Shown: positions 27,451 through 37,622, counted from the stretch's first letter. The stretch: 64,000 bases of DNA from Arundinibacter roseus (GCF_004348825.1 NZ_SMJU01000003.1:186001-250000); one strand, 5' to 3'. Notes: generated by a model not told the origin, from the letters alone. Made by a program: numbers and translations.

Positions 27451-27507
27451 TTCTTCCGGGTTTAAAAATACAGTTAATCAATCCTGTGCCAAAAGCAGGC
27501 ATTTTCA

Positions 27508-30051
27508 TTACCAGGAAACTACCAGTTCTCCTGTTATTTTTTCAACCACGAAATAGTTTCCCAAATGATCAGATACTCGCCTGAACGGCACTTGCCCTGT
27601 TTTCCACGGATAGGATGCATTTCCATAGGCATGAAACTGAGAGGGACTTACTTGTTCTTCGGCGTAAATCCGAACGGTTGCATTCTTTAATCCACCTACG
27701 CTATATCTTTTGTTAATGCCTCTTTGCCCGGAATGAAGTTCTTTGAAGGAAATGATTCCGTCGTTTTGTTCCACAAAAACCCTGCATTCGCGGTTCCAGG
27801 CTGTGGGCATTGTGTAGGAAGAATGCCCCTCCACCAGCCGGGTTTCCAACCCCAAAAGTAACGGTGCTCCCTGCTCAAATCGAAAGTGCTGCCGGACCGT
27901 ACTGTTGGGATTATAGCCAGAGAAGACAAAAGCATTGTTGGAACGGGCAACGGTCAGTACTGGGTTTTTGATCGAAGGATCCCGTTTTTCGATTCGGTGA
28001 GTCAGACCAAATTCGGGTAGCAGGTACCGAAGCAATAGCGATCCCTCAAAGTAGGTTTTGGTAGTATCAGGCGTCAGCAGCCTTCCGCCGGTAAAACTGC
28101 TCGTATTAGTACCACGAACATAGGCGACTTTCCCTCCCTTCCATTCCGGTTTGTTACGTATCCAGGCGGCATCTCTACGATGTGTCCCCTGTTGCATTTC
28201 GGCCAGCAAACGGGTGTAAGAATCCTGTCGGTCTTTCAATACGGAACGAACCCCCCCACCGTTAAACAGTGACCGGTGATTTATTTTTGCAGGATAAGGT
28301 TCTTCCAGCTGATCGGTTGACATCGAGGTACTCACGTTAAATTCTCCTTCGAGCGGGACATCGTTTTTTTGGTTAATAAATTCCAGAAATGCCGGACCGC
28401 AATGATCCGTAGGACCGAAAATGATCAACTTACCACCTTTTTGCACAAAATTAATCAGGGCGCTTTCCAGCGTCGAGCCGGCATCAGGCGCAATAGTCAG
28501 AAGGGTAGATTCCTTAAACAAATCGGGCTTCCCGGCAATCGCGGCCTGGAATGAAGTAGTAGAAATTACCGTATTCAATGGCAACCCGTTGTTTATTGCC
28601 TGACGAATAAACCAGTCTCCGTAATAGACCTGCGGCAAACGTTCTTTGTCATCGTATGCCCACTGATGATACTCATCGAATGGGTAAACCCATACGAGCG
28701 GACCAGGTGCGGTCGGGGCATCGTAACGTGCTTTCAGGATATGCGGGGTCACTTCGTCAGGAACCTGCGTAGGCATCTCGCCCAATGAATTATCAATCGT
28801 TAAAAAGTTCAGGTGCGTGGGAATACCAATAGTCCCGCGGGCATCTAGTCGGCTCACGGACATAGGCAGGTAAATGTCATGCGGCTCACGGCCATAGCGG
28901 TCCAGCCAGGGGCTATTGAGCCACCAGGGATCGTGGGTGTAGTAGCGAAACAAAAAGCGGTGATCGGGCAGCTCGGACATTCGCGACATATAACCAACCA
29001 TTTCCAGTCCAAAATCACCGTCCAAAGCGGCCCAGGGTGAATTTGGCGGAGGAAGCATGTTAAAACCTCCCTCATAAATCTGTTTAAGATTGACTGCATC
29101 ACGCGCCAGATCCGCTCCAACAGAAAGGTTGGTACCCCGGGTTTGTATCTGAAAATCTGGACATTCCTTTCTAAACAACTGCCAGAATTCGTTGATTTTT
29201 GCGGTAAGTCCGGACAACCGGTCTTGCTGGAATTCTTTGCCTGTAAATGTTGCTCCGGTAGCTGACCAGCCTTCGGCTCCAAAGCCAAAACCATTGCTGA
29301 ACCAAATAAAATCATAGCCCAGATCTCTTAGAAAATGCTCACTTTGCCGACCAAAAAAAGTACCAAAAGGAGTGTTGGCCGGAATTCCTTTGGGAAACCC
29401 GGCGTAGGACTCAGTGTCTGCATTCAGAACCGAATAACAGCTCACAAATGATTTGTGACCCATTGCACTACCGCCCAATATCTCCGGATGCTTTTTGTAC
29501 TTGAATTCTGATTTGGCAAATTCGGGTCCGGGATCAAAAGTAGCACCAATTAGAATGGGCTTACCTGTTACTTTTTTCCCTTCTTCTTTCAATGTTTGAA
29601 TAATGAAATTGAGATCACCATAGGTAAAAGCCGGCGGATTTTCCATGTACAAATAGGCACGCTCATGAATAGACAACTCTTCGGGCCCTGATCCAACTTC
29701 ATATTTGGTGTTTGGGTTACCCAGATATTTTGCCCATTCCAAAGGCTGTTTCATGGTTCCTTTATAATCAAGAATCTCCGAGCCGTCGCTTGTCCAAAGC
29801 ATGACCGAGACGGTGTCTGTATGCCGTAGTAATGAATGCCACTGCACGAACATTTCTCTGGCTACCTGCCGAATATAGGTTTTATCATTTTTCCGGAAAG
29901 GTTTTAAAGACGCTTCAAGTGTAATTGAATTGAAGTTTTGCCCTTTCAGTGAGGATGCAATGGATTGTGCCCGGGCATGCTGCGGAACAAGTCCGCAGCT
30001 GTGGGCCAGAAAAAATACAATAAAAAGGATCTTTACCCGTGAAGTTTGCAT
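27508..30051 (-). CDS. Large secreted protein of unrecognised family in a rhamnosidase locus
   Basis: The ATG at 30051 starts a signal peptide (MQTSRVKILFIVFFLAHSC to HARAQS); an upstream TTG at 30072 adds seven residues. The 847-residue protein resembles no family I can name. Visible parts: a stretch with barrel-like strands (FNSITLEASLKPF; DFIWFSNGFGFGAEGWSAT; FQIQTRGTNLSVGADLARD); a conserved-looking FRYYTHDPWWLNSPW; a flavodoxin-like/GATase-like region near 540-580 (STLESALINFVQKGGKLIIF) as in trimerisation domains of some galactosidases; and a beta-rich C-terminus. It lies between SusD and the rhamnosidase gene, so it is probably a glycan-active enzyme. The function is not known. Confidence 0.75.
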   Translation of the reverse strand: MQTSRVKILFIVFFLAHSCGLVPQHARAQSIASSLKGQNFNSITLEASLKPFRKNDKTYIRQVAREMFVQWHSLLRHTDTVSVMLWTSDGSEILDYKGTMKQPLEWAKYLGNPNTKYEVGSGPEELSIHERAYLYMENPPAFTYGDLNFIIQTLKEEGKKVTGKPILIGATFDPGPEFAKSEFKYKKHPEILGGSAMGHKSFVSCYSVLNADTESYAGFPKGIPANTPFGTFFGRQSEHFLRDLGYDFIWFSNGFGFGAEGWSATGATFTGKEFQQDRLSGLTAKINEFWQLFRKECPDFQIQTRGTNLSVGADLARDAVNLKQIYEGGFNMLPPPNSPWAALDGDFGLEMVGYMSRMSELPDHRFLFRYYTHDPWWLNSPWLDRYGREPHDIYLPMSVSRLDARGTIGIPTHLNFLTIDNSLGEMPTQVPDEVTPHILKARYDAPTAPGPLVWVYPFDEYHQWAYDDKERLPQVYYGDWFIRQAINNGLPLNTVISTTSFQAAIAGKPDLFKESTLLTIAPDAGSTLESALINFVQKGGKLIIFGPTDHCGPAFLEFINQKNDVPLEGEFNVSTSMSTDQLEEPYPAKINHRSLFNGGGVRSVLKDRQDSYTRLLAEMQQGTHRRDAAWIRNKPEWKGGKVAYVRGTNTSSFTGGRLLTPDTTKTYFEGSLLLRYLLPEFGLTHRIEKRDPSIKNPVLTVARSNNAFVFSGYNPNSTVRQHFRFEQGAPLLLGLETRLVEGHSSYTMPTAWNRECRVFVEQNDGIISFKELHSGQRGINKRYSVGGLKNATVRIYAEEQVSPSQFHAYGNASYPWKTGQVPFRRVSDHLGNYFVVEKITGELVVSW

Positions 30052-30081
30052 AGCATTTAAACCTTGGTTCAATTACAATAA

Positions 30082-31515
30082 TTAATAGCCGGGATTTTGA
30101 CCCAAATTAGGATTTATGTCAATTTCCCGAAGCGGAATCGGCATCAGCAACTCGTGGTCGGCTACTGTAAACGCAAGTCCGTTCTGCCGAAAATAGTCAT
30201 TTAGCACCACTTGCAGACGACCAGTCCGCAGCAGATCAAACCACCGGTGACCTTCCAGAAAAAATTCAACTTTTCGTTCCTGCTCTATCGCCAGGGTTAA
30301 TTGGGCTTTGGATAATCCGGCAAGTGGAGCCAATCCTGCCCTTTCGCGCACCTGGTTAATAAAGGGTAAAGCCTGCGTAGTATTGCCTGTTTCGTTTAGA
30401 GCTTCGGCATACATCAGTAGTACATCTGCATACCGCAACGCCGTAAAATTTATTCCTCCATCACCCACGATGCCCGTAGTAAAATCTACAAATTTCAATC
30501 CATGCAATTCCTGCTCAAAGCGGCCTGATACCAGGCGGACCGAATCACCAATGGAAGCATTTCTTCGGCGGTCTCCGGGCTCGTAGGCATTGGCCATTTG
30601 TCGGGTTGGCAGCACGCGACCCGAGCCCTGCATATTGCCGGGAAAAATGGCCATATCGAAACGCGCCGGTGTGAAGATGCTCGAAAATGAATTTCCTTCT
30701 CCGACATTTCCTGACAGATATTTGATTTCAAAAATTGACTCTTCAAGCTCATTGTTACCATTGACAAACAACCGCTTATAGTCAGGATTCAGCGTGTAGG
30801 CATTTTGGTCAATAACCTGTTTGAGTACATTTTGCGCAGGCTCAAACTGTTTGGTCGTCAGGTAGACTTTCCCCAACAGGCTACGTGCGGCACCAACCGA
30901 AGCGTGGGATTTGCCCGGTAGTGAAAGACCATTGAGCAGACTTGCTGATTCATTTAAATCATTGATAATAAGCGAATAAACCTCAGTAACCGGACGGCGG
31001 GTCATATCGAATTCCATGATTTCATCCGGACTGCGAAAGGCTACCTCAACGATCGGTACGTTTCCAAAGATCCGGACAAGGTAAAAATAGCTGTAAGCTC
31101 TCAAAAACAAGGCTTCTCCCCTAAACTGCCTTTTCTGAGCATCGGTCATGCTGATGGCATCCAGCCGGGAAAGAATATTATTACTTCTGGAAATGGTTGA
31201 AAAACAGCTAGTCCAGATGGTATTCAGAAAACCATTGGCCGGCGTAGGATTAACCTCATCAAATTCTGTCTCAGCCACGGTGGGGGATGTCCAGCGGATT
31301 TCTGTGTTGTCGGTCGTCAAGTCGCCCAAATACACGATGGCAGCATCATGCAGCCCCTGTAATCCGGCATAAGTTCCGGTGAGAGCCGTTTCAACATCTT
31401 TTGCGTTTTTATAAAAAGCAATCTCATTGATCTGATACTCGGGCTGGAGCGTCAGGAATTCGGAACAGGAGGTCAGCAGAACCCCCAGGAGCAGGTACTT
31501 ACTATATTTTTTCAT
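30082..31515 (-). CDS. SusD/RagB family glycan-binding lipoprotein
   Basis: A 477-residue protein with a lipoprotein signal (MKKYSKYLLLGVLLTSCSEF) and the typical SusD layout. The mature start is FLTLQPEYQINEIAFYKNAK. TPR-like helices follow (RGEALFLRAYSYFYLVRIFG), then PTRQMANAYEPGDRR and FTALRYADVLLMYAEALNE. It ends with the RagB block FFLEGHRWFDLLRTGRL and a C-terminal PIPLREIDINPNLGQNPGY. It sits on the outer surface and delivers glycan to the SusC channel, encoded 12 bases upstream. A single SusD per locus is normal. Confidence 0.97.
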   Translation of the reverse strand: MKKYSKYLLLGVLLTSCSEFLTLQPEYQINEIAFYKNAKDVETALTGTYAGLQGLHDAAIVYLGDLTTDNTEIRWTSPTVAETEFDEVNPTPANGFLNTIWTSCFSTISRSNNILSRLDAISMTDAQKRQFRGEALFLRAYSYFYLVRIFGNVPIVEVAFRSPDEIMEFDMTRRPVTEVYSLIINDLNESASLLNGLSLPGKSHASVGAARSLLGKVYLTTKQFEPAQNVLKQVIDQNAYTLNPDYKRLFVNGNNELEESIFEIKYLSGNVGEGNSFSSIFTPARFDMAIFPGNMQGSGRVLPTRQMANAYEPGDRRRNASIGDSVRLVSGRFEQELHGLKFVDFTTGIVGDGGINFTALRYADVLLMYAEALNETGNTTQALPFINQVRERAGLAPLAGLSKAQLTLAIEQERKVEFFLEGHRWFDLLRTGRLQVVLNDYFRQNGLAFTVADHELLMPIPLREIDINPNLGQNPGY

Positions 31516-31527
31516 TGTCAGTGCTTG

Positions 31528-34500
31528 TTAAAAGGTGGTCTTAATTCCGAGTGTGTACGTTCTGGGTAAGGGATAATTCAGATAATCAATCCCCGCGTTT
31601 ACGACATTATCCCCCGTTGTACTCGATTCTGGATCGTAGCCCGGATATTTTGTGAAAGTAACCAGGTTTGCTACGTTGGTGTATACATTCAGATTGCTAA
31701 GACGCAGCCGTGAGATGAGTGCCTTAGGAAAGTCATAGGACAACAGTACGTTTCGAATACGCAGGAAAGAATTTTCAAATAAGTAATGAGACGAAGTACC
31801 AAATCCAAGTGCGTGGTTACTGCGAATGGAACGAGGCATGATCCCATCGCCAGGATCTGACTCCGAACGCCACCGACGATCGGTCCGGATGAGATTATTC
31901 TGTACGGCGTTGGAACCCAGCAGAGAAGAGCCCGCATCCAGGTAAGTGTACGCGCCCTGCGAGCCAACTACACTTACACTCAGATTCAGGTTTCCGAGGC
32001 TAAACGTATTATCAAATCCCCAGGTAAAATCCGGCCATGGCGTACCCACAATTTTTCGATCACTCTGATTGATCACGCCATCACCATTAATGTCTTCAAA
32101 TTTAAGATCACCGGCCTGCGTTCGCGGATGTTGAAGTGCTGCCCCGTCCAGTTCCGCACTCGACATAAAGACTCCGAGTTTATTAATCAGAAAAAAACTA
32201 GAAATGGGCGAACCAACCTCTGTTATCTGGTAGGCAGAATTAGAAATTCTCCCGCCTTCGGTCGCCAGTTTGAGTACTTTGTTTCGGTTGTGGCTAAACG
32301 TGAAGTTTGTATTCCATTGGAAATTTTTGCTCTGAATAATTCCACTTTGGATCCCGAGTTCAAGACCTTTGTTTTCTATATCTCCAATATTCTGCGTTGA
32401 GCTGTTAAATCCCGAAGCCGCAGGAAGTTGTACTGCCAGCAGTAAATCCGTTTTCAGGTCCCGGTAAGCATCAAGTGTAAGGTTGAGCCGGTCTTTGAAT
32501 AACCCTACATCAAGTCCAATATTTGTTTGCCGTGATTTTTCCCACGTAAGATTATCATTTGACAAGGTACTAGGAACCAAACCGGGATTGAGTGCTCCAT
32601 TCTTCACGTAGCGGGTGGTTGAAAGAAGCCCGATGTGAGTGTAGTCACCAATTTGATTGTTGCCCGAAATACCATAGCTTGCCCGGAGTTTGAAGTTGCT
32701 TATAAACCGAATATCTTTCATAAATTCCTCCTCGGCAAGATTGTAACCTACCGAAAATGAAGGAAAAGAACCCCAACGATTGTTGGCTCCAAAACGCGAA
32801 CTGCCATCGCGTCGAATCGTTGCCGTGAACATGTATTTACCCGCATAAGAATAATTTACCCGCGCCATCATGGAGAGAAGCCCCCATTCATTGACCAGTT
32901 GAGAACCCGCATTGACAATTCCCGCTGAGATGAATGGTACATATTCAGTAGGGAAATCTGAGGCCCCAACCGCCACCCGGTCGAAGCGGTTTTTCTGAGC
33001 AGTAAAACCGATTAACCCGTTAATAAAATGCTTGTTGCTAAAAACCCGGCTGTAAGTAAGGGTATTTTCATTCAACCAGTTTAAATTCTCCGACTTTGAC
33101 ACTCCGGCGGAAGCAGGATAGTTGAGTGTAGTGAAGTTAGGGACAGCTGAGGAACGCCAAAGTTTGGTATTGTTGGAACTGAAACTTACCCCAACCGAAC
33201 TGCGAAAAACCAGATCGTTGGTCAGGTTTATTTCGATAAAGTTATTGGTAACTACATCCATTATCTTTCGCTGATCTTCTGTTCCATTAGCGACCGCGAG
33301 CACATTTGCTAAAAACCCGAGCCCGTCCGTCACATCTGCCTGATTAAAGTAATACGCTCCCTGATCGTCATAGACCGGAATAGTGGGAGAAGCCGCCAAT
33401 ACGTTACTCAGTAGTCCTCCCTGCCCGTAATGTGATTCGGTGTTGGCAAATCGACCGTAGCCGTAGGATCCAAAAGTGGAAGTTCCAAGCTTGATTCGTT
33501 TGGTAACTTGTGCATCCACATTGACCCGAAGATTAAACCGATTGTAGTCTGAATTAATAATAATTCCTTCCTGAGAAAAATATCCTCCCGAAATAAAATA
33601 CCGTAGCTTGTCCGTTCCGCCGGTAGAGGAAACCTGCATGTTTCGAACAGGTGCAGTTCGGAAAAGCACATCCTGCCAGTCAGTATCGGTTGTAAGTGAC
33701 TCAGGATTTCTAAATTCAGGCCTGACTCGCGTAGCAGCCGAGCGTACCGAATTAGGGTCTGAGGCTTTGCCTCCGGCATACACCCAGGCATTATCGCGGC
33801 CGTCAGCGACATATTCGGCATATTCACTGGCATTGAGCATCGGGAGTTTATTGGCTACCTGCTGAAAACCGTAGGAGGCATCTACACTAATTTGTGATTT
33901 GCCATAAGTACCACGTTTGGTGGTAATAATGACTACGCCATTGGCACCGCGAGAGCCATAAATAGCAGTAGCAGAGGCGTCTTTTAGAATTTCGATGGAT
34001 TCAATATCCGAAGGATTGATTGAAGCCAGCGGATTTACCCGATTTCCGGTATTATTTGCCATGCCGGCTGAGGAAAAGCTGTTGGCTCCGTAACTGCGCA
34101 TGTCGGAACCTCCCCCACCTGCGCCAATGGCAAAGCCGTCAATCACGTACAAAGGCTGATTTCCACCCGTAATGGAGCTAACGCCCCGAATCAGGATGTT
34201 CACGTTACCGCCGGGAGCTCCGGTGGTTTGGGTCACCTGCACACCGGGCGCTTTACCCTGAAGCATTTGATCAAAGCTCACCGCCGAGGGCTGCAATAAA
34301 TCCTGACCTGATACTTTCGTGATTGATCCGGTAAGATCTTTTTTACGTTGCGTTCCGTAGCCAACCACAACTACATCCTGCAATTGCTGCTGATCAGCCT
34401 GTAAAGCGACGGTAATGACGCTTTTGTTATTTACCGGTATTTCCTGAAACGTATAGCCAATAAAGCTAACCACCAATGTAGCCTGCGGGGATACGCTAAG

Positions 34501-34719
34501 TTGAAAGTTTCCATCTACATCGGTGGTCGTTCCGTTAGTTGTTCCTTTTTCGGCAATAGTTGCACCCACCAAAGGTGCATTTTCACCGGCAGCGGTTACT
34601 GTTCCACGAATCAATTGTTTGGCGACTTCCTGCGCCATGGCGTCGGATTGCATGATACTCAGGGTCAGGGACATTCCCAGCAGCAAGAGTAACAGGCGTT
34701 GGTAGTTACTTGTGTACAT
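31528..34719 (-). CDS. SusC/RagA family TonB-dependent transporter
   Basis: A 1063-residue outer-membrane protein. After the signal peptide (MYTSNYQRLLLLLLGMSLTL) comes a carboxypeptidase-regulatory-like domain (residues 38-115, LIRGTVTAAGENAPLVGATI), the TonB-box-like VVVGYGTQRKKDLTGSI, a plug (LQGKAPGVQVTQTTGAPGG, IRGVSSITGGNQPLYVIDG, IEILKDASATAIYGSRGANG), and a 22-strand barrel ending in PRTYTLGIKTTF. It imports oligosaccharides, with SusD as lid, using TonB energy. It is the first gene of the SusC-SusD-unknown-rhamnosidase-esterase operon. Length is normal. Confidence 0.97.
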   Translation of the reverse strand: MYTSNYQRLLLLLLGMSLTLSIMQSDAMAQEVAKQLIRGTVTAAGENAPLVGATIAEKGTTNGTTTDVDGNFQLSVSPQATLVVSFIGYTFQEIPVNNKSVITVALQADQQQLQDVVVVGYGTQRKKDLTGSITKVSGQDLLQPSAVSFDQMLQGKAPGVQVTQTTGAPGGNVNILIRGVSSITGGNQPLYVIDGFAIGAGGGGSDMRSYGANSFSSAGMANNTGNRVNPLASINPSDIESIEILKDASATAIYGSRGANGVVIITTKRGTYGKSQISVDASYGFQQVANKLPMLNASEYAEYVADGRDNAWVYAGGKASDPNSVRSAATRVRPEFRNPESLTTDTDWQDVLFRTAPVRNMQVSSTGGTDKLRYFISGGYFSQEGIIINSDYNRFNLRVNVDAQVTKRIKLGTSTFGSYGYGRFANTESHYGQGGLLSNVLAASPTIPVYDDQGAYYFNQADVTDGLGFLANVLAVANGTEDQRKIMDVVTNNFIEINLTNDLVFRSSVGVSFSSNNTKLWRSSAVPNFTTLNYPASAGVSKSENLNWLNENTLTYSRVFSNKHFINGLIGFTAQKNRFDRVAVGASDFPTEYVPFISAGIVNAGSQLVNEWGLLSMMARVNYSYAGKYMFTATIRRDGSSRFGANNRWGSFPSFSVGYNLAEEEFMKDIRFISNFKLRASYGISGNNQIGDYTHIGLLSTTRYVKNGALNPGLVPSTLSNDNLTWEKSRQTNIGLDVGLFKDRLNLTLDAYRDLKTDLLLAVQLPAASGFNSSTQNIGDIENKGLELGIQSGIIQSKNFQWNTNFTFSHNRNKVLKLATEGGRISNSAYQITEVGSPISSFFLINKLGVFMSSAELDGAALQHPRTQAGDLKFEDINGDGVINQSDRKIVGTPWPDFTWGFDNTFSLGNLNLSVSVVGSQGAYTYLDAGSSLLGSNAVQNNLIRTDRRWRSESDPGDGIMPRSIRSNHALGFGTSSHYLFENSFLRIRNVLLSYDFPKALISRLRLSNLNVYTNVANLVTFTKYPGYDPESSTTGDNVVNAGIDYLNYPLPRTYTLGIKTTF

Positions 34720-34746
34720 AATTTTACGGGTTTAGGAAATAGTAAT

Positions 34747-34759
34747 TGATTAATAATCA
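34747..34759 (-). promoter_or_regulatory. Palindrome just upstream of susC-like gene
   Basis: TGATTA-A-TAATCA is a perfect 6-bp inverted repeat with one central base, 28 bases upstream of the SusC ATG in the 61-base gap to the isomerase gene. The site is placed well for promoter control, but short A/T palindromes arise easily by chance. Confidence 0.3.
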
Positions 34760-34780
34760 GTGCATGAAAATGAATTTTTA

Positions 34781-36277
34781 TCAGTTAATGACGACACATT
34801 CGATGTTGAGATAGTCAGCAATTTTCTGAATAGTAGCTGCTTTGTGACCAATCCCCAGTGCAAAATGATGGGTAGGTCCGGCCATCATCCATCGTTTCAG
34901 GAACGTGCGTACGTCGGGTTTAAAAAACCCTCGGGTATTGGTGTTTCCGGTGGGTGGAATCGGTCCTTTGATCGACTCTCCTTCGGCAAGGACAAACTTG
35001 AATTTTCCATCGTACGTAGAGCTTATGCTCAGCATCGTAATCGGACCTTCCTTAATTTGGAATTCTACCCCGGCACCAAAACCAGGTTTTCCGTGGTATT
35101 TTTTTAGACTCCGCAGCACAGGTCGTCCCTCCGCAATGGCAATATTGTGCGGACCGTCATGGCCTACCAGAACAAAATCTTCCTTAAAATCTACGGGGTG
35201 AAACTCGGCGAAACTGCCTCCAATCCCCAGCCGCTCCATGATAAACATGGCGATGCAGGTTTTCAGGTCAGACTCACCGCACATGGGAAAGCCCGCACCC
35301 GTCAAAAGTGAGTTACCTACGATCAGGTTAGACATCACCAGCCGGGTTACGCTTGCTTCCGGGCCGTCATAGTAGTAAGCCAGTGCGTCCAGGTTTCGAT
35401 CCTGAACAAACTTTTCCAGCGCAACCATTACCTGCGCTGCTACATGAAGATCGGTTTCCTTTAACTTTTCGGAAATTGGATCGGAAACCGGGTCCGGGGT
35501 ATCAAAAAAATCTAATATCCGCTCCTTAACCGGTCTGATTTCATCTTCGGTAGCAGACTCGTAGCGCGTCACAATTTCATGTGCTTCGCACTGTACGATG
35601 TGCGGACCAAAATGAGCCGTTAGCATGGTAGAATCAGAATGCATGTCAAGCATGGATTCAATCGGATGACCAATGTGGCCTATTCGGGCAGTTTTCAAAT
35701 CATGTAGAACTGCGGCAATGCGGCAATATTCCTGAATTTCGGACTCCGCTTCGGGATCATCATGCAGCGTGCCAATGATCATTTCTGGTATTTTTTTACC
35801 CATCCGCACAGCTACTCCGGCAAATTCCGGCAGCGCACATATATCATCATTGTAGAGTTGCAGGTAGGTAGAGGCATTGCTATAATCCATCGCCTTATCA
35901 GGTTGCAGCGCTACCAGGACAATCGGTGTATCAATGCTTTTGATGATAATACCGAAGGTACTTGAAGTTGCATAGGTAAGCATGTCGCAAAATATCAGAT
36001 CCAGGTTTGCCCCTTTTAACTTCGGTACGAGCTCATAAGCCTTGGTTGCATCATCGACTAGCCCAAAATCTACAACTTCTACATCACTTCCGGCCTGAAT
36101 TTTTTCCAGAAAAACTTCCTGCTTTTTAAGAAGCTGATCTAAAAGTCCATCAAACTGAGCCCAATATTTAAAATATCCCACTCCAAATACGCCAATTCTT
36201 GGTTTGCTTCGCTCCCGATGACGTAAGGCCTGTGGACTTATCGTTGTTTCTACCGCTACATCCATGTTGTTCTTCAT
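34781..36277 (-). CDS. L-arabinose/L-fucose isomerase-fold protein
   Basis: A 498-residue cytoplasmic protein of the arabinose/fucose isomerase superfamily, which converts aldoses to ketoses with a divalent metal. The start at 36277 is the first ATG; a second lies four codons on. Metal/catalytic positions fit the AraA spacing: CGESDLKT (E335), SFAEFHP (E359), GHDGPHNIA (H377) and PTHHFALGIGH (H470). In E. coli AraA the four are at 306, 333, 350 and 450. Because of the neighbouring rhamnosidase and MFS gene, its substrate may be L-rhamnose- or L-fucose-like rather than arabinose. That is inference. A 15-bp motif shared with the MFS gene lies 22 bases upstream of the start. Confidence 0.85.
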   Translation of the reverse strand: MKNNMDVAVETTISPQALRHRERSKPRIGVFGVGYFKYWAQFDGLLDQLLKKQEVFLEKIQAGSDVEVVDFGLVDDATKAYELVPKLKGANLDLIFCDMLTYATSSTFGIIIKSIDTPIVLVALQPDKAMDYSNASTYLQLYNDDICALPEFAGVAVRMGKKIPEMIIGTLHDDPEAESEIQEYCRIAAVLHDLKTARIGHIGHPIESMLDMHSDSTMLTAHFGPHIVQCEAHEIVTRYESATEDEIRPVKERILDFFDTPDPVSDPISEKLKETDLHVAAQVMVALEKFVQDRNLDALAYYYDGPEASVTRLVMSNLIVGNSLLTGAGFPMCGESDLKTCIAMFIMERLGIGGSFAEFHPVDFKEDFVLVGHDGPHNIAIAEGRPVLRSLKKYHGKPGFGAGVEFQIKEGPITMLSISSTYDGKFKFVLAEGESIKGPIPPTGNTNTRGFFKPDVRTFLKRWMMAGPTHHFALGIGHKAATIQKIADYLNIECVVIN

Positions 36278-36298
36278 TTGTGTTTTTATAATTTTGAG

Positions 36299-36313
36299 TT
36301 AGTGCACTAAGTT
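36299..36313 (-). promoter_or_regulatory. Operator-like motif upstream of the isomerase gene
   Basis: TTAGTGCACTAAGTT, whose core TTAGTGCACTAA is a perfect 12-bp palindrome (36299-36310). It lies 22 bases upstream of the isomerase ATG. A copy with 13 of 15 bases identical precedes the MFS gene at 37623-37637. This suggests one shared regulator; GntR or LacI family repressors are candidates. Confidence 0.6.
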
Positions 36314-36354
36314 TTTTTTGCAAAAATTTTTTTTGCTGTTCAGCAATGCTCTTT

Positions 36355-37617
36355 TTAACCTTCCACAGCAGCCACAGAATGGGAAGCGCTGCTTTCAAAG
36401 AAGGGTTTTATTGTAGGGATTAGAAGCATGAAAAGTACAAATGCCAACGGGTACATAACACCCGAGGCAATCCATAGAGGACGATACGTATACTCTTGAA
36501 TTACCAGTCCCATTAAGGGATTCAGCAACAGGCCCGAAACCGCTCCGGCTGTACCACTAAGACCAACGACGGTTGACGTGGCACCTTGTCCAAAAATGTC
36601 TGAAATTGAAGTAATATAATTAGTGATCCAAAAGCCATGGGCAAACATAAACACGGACATCAGGGCAATTGCTATTTCAACCGAAGAAACCCATTCAACC
36701 AGTGGAGTAAGCAGTGTACACGTTGCCGCTACGCCCATGATGGTTTTACGGGCCTTATTGACTGAAAAACCTTTTTTGATCAGGAAATCCGAAAGGCCCC
36801 CACCCAAAATATTTGCAATCCCCAATGCCAGAAAAGGAATCCAGAACAGTGAACCGATCCGCTCGAAAGATACGTGACGGGCTTCGCTCAGATACTTGGG
36901 AATCCAGAACATAAGAAAATAGAAAACAGGATCCAGTAAAAAACGTATCGCAATGAAAACCCATACGGTCCTGGCTTTCATAAGTTTATGAAACGGAATT
37001 CGGACAATCTGATCTTTTGAGACAGGAACAATTCCATCAGATTTCGTTTCAGGTTTTGCCTTCCATCGCACGGACATCCAAACGACCACCCATACCAGCC
37101 CGATAATTCCAGGTAGCAGAAATCCGCCGCGCCACCCGTACAATGCCGTGAGCCATATAGTCAAGGGTGGTGCCACAACGGCTCCAATTGCCGAGCCACC
37201 AATGGCGATACCATTAGCCAAAGCGCGCTCCTTTTTATCAAACCACTCGAAGACCGTTTTTGCCGCGCCTGGGAAACACCCTCCTTCCCCCACACCAAGT
37301 AAAAAACGAAAGGCCAGAAGTTGGGTATAGCTGGTCATAAATCCGTGCATGCAGTTCGCCAAAGACCATAATCCAACCGACAGTGCCAAACCGGTTTTGC
37401 TACCGATTCGGTCGATGAGCCAACCACCCAACGTAAACATGACCGCATAGCTGATTAGAAAACTGGTATTGATCATACCATATTGAACATCGGTTATGGC
37501 GAACTCCTGTTGAATTTTGATAATGGCAATTGATAGTACCTGCCGATCCAGAAAACTCAGACCAGTTGCTACAAACAGCAGAAAGACGATAAACCAGCGG
37601 GTAGAAGAATATTTCAT
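36355..37617 (-). CDS. MFS transporter (hexuronate/ACS branch)
   Basis: A 420-residue inner-membrane carrier with about 12 helices. FLDRQVLSIAIIKIQQEF in helix 1 and LGVGEGGCFPGAAKTVFEWF are strongly conserved in ExuT-type hexuronate/galactonate carriers of the ACS family. GGWLIDRIGSKTGLALS is the MFS loop 2-3 motif. It probably moves a sugar acid or oligosaccharide product into the cytoplasm for the neighbouring isomerase-like enzyme; the substrate is inferred. A copy of the 15-bp operator-like motif lies six bases before the ATG. Confidence 0.9.
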   Translation of the reverse strand: MKYSSTRWFIVFLLFVATGLSFLDRQVLSIAIIKIQQEFAITDVQYGMINTSFLISYAVMFTLGGWLIDRIGSKTGLALSVGLWSLANCMHGFMTSYTQLLAFRFLLGVGEGGCFPGAAKTVFEWFDKKERALANGIAIGGSAIGAVVAPPLTIWLTALYGWRGGFLLPGIIGLVWVVVWMSVRWKAKPETKSDGIVPVSKDQIVRIPFHKLMKARTVWVFIAIRFLLDPVFYFLMFWIPKYLSEARHVSFERIGSLFWIPFLALGIANILGGGLSDFLIKKGFSVNKARKTIMGVAATCTLLTPLVEWVSSVEIAIALMSVFMFAHGFWITNYITSISDIFGQGATSTVVGLSGTAGAVSGLLLNPLMGLVIQEYTYRPLWIASGVMYPLAFVLFMLLIPTIKPFFESSASHSVAAVEG

Positions 37618-37622
37618 TTTAC

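Noticed and set aside
36168-36398. Minus-strand frame between the isomerase and MFS genes
   Set aside because: It overlaps the ends of both genes in another frame and covers the operator-like site; no protein features.
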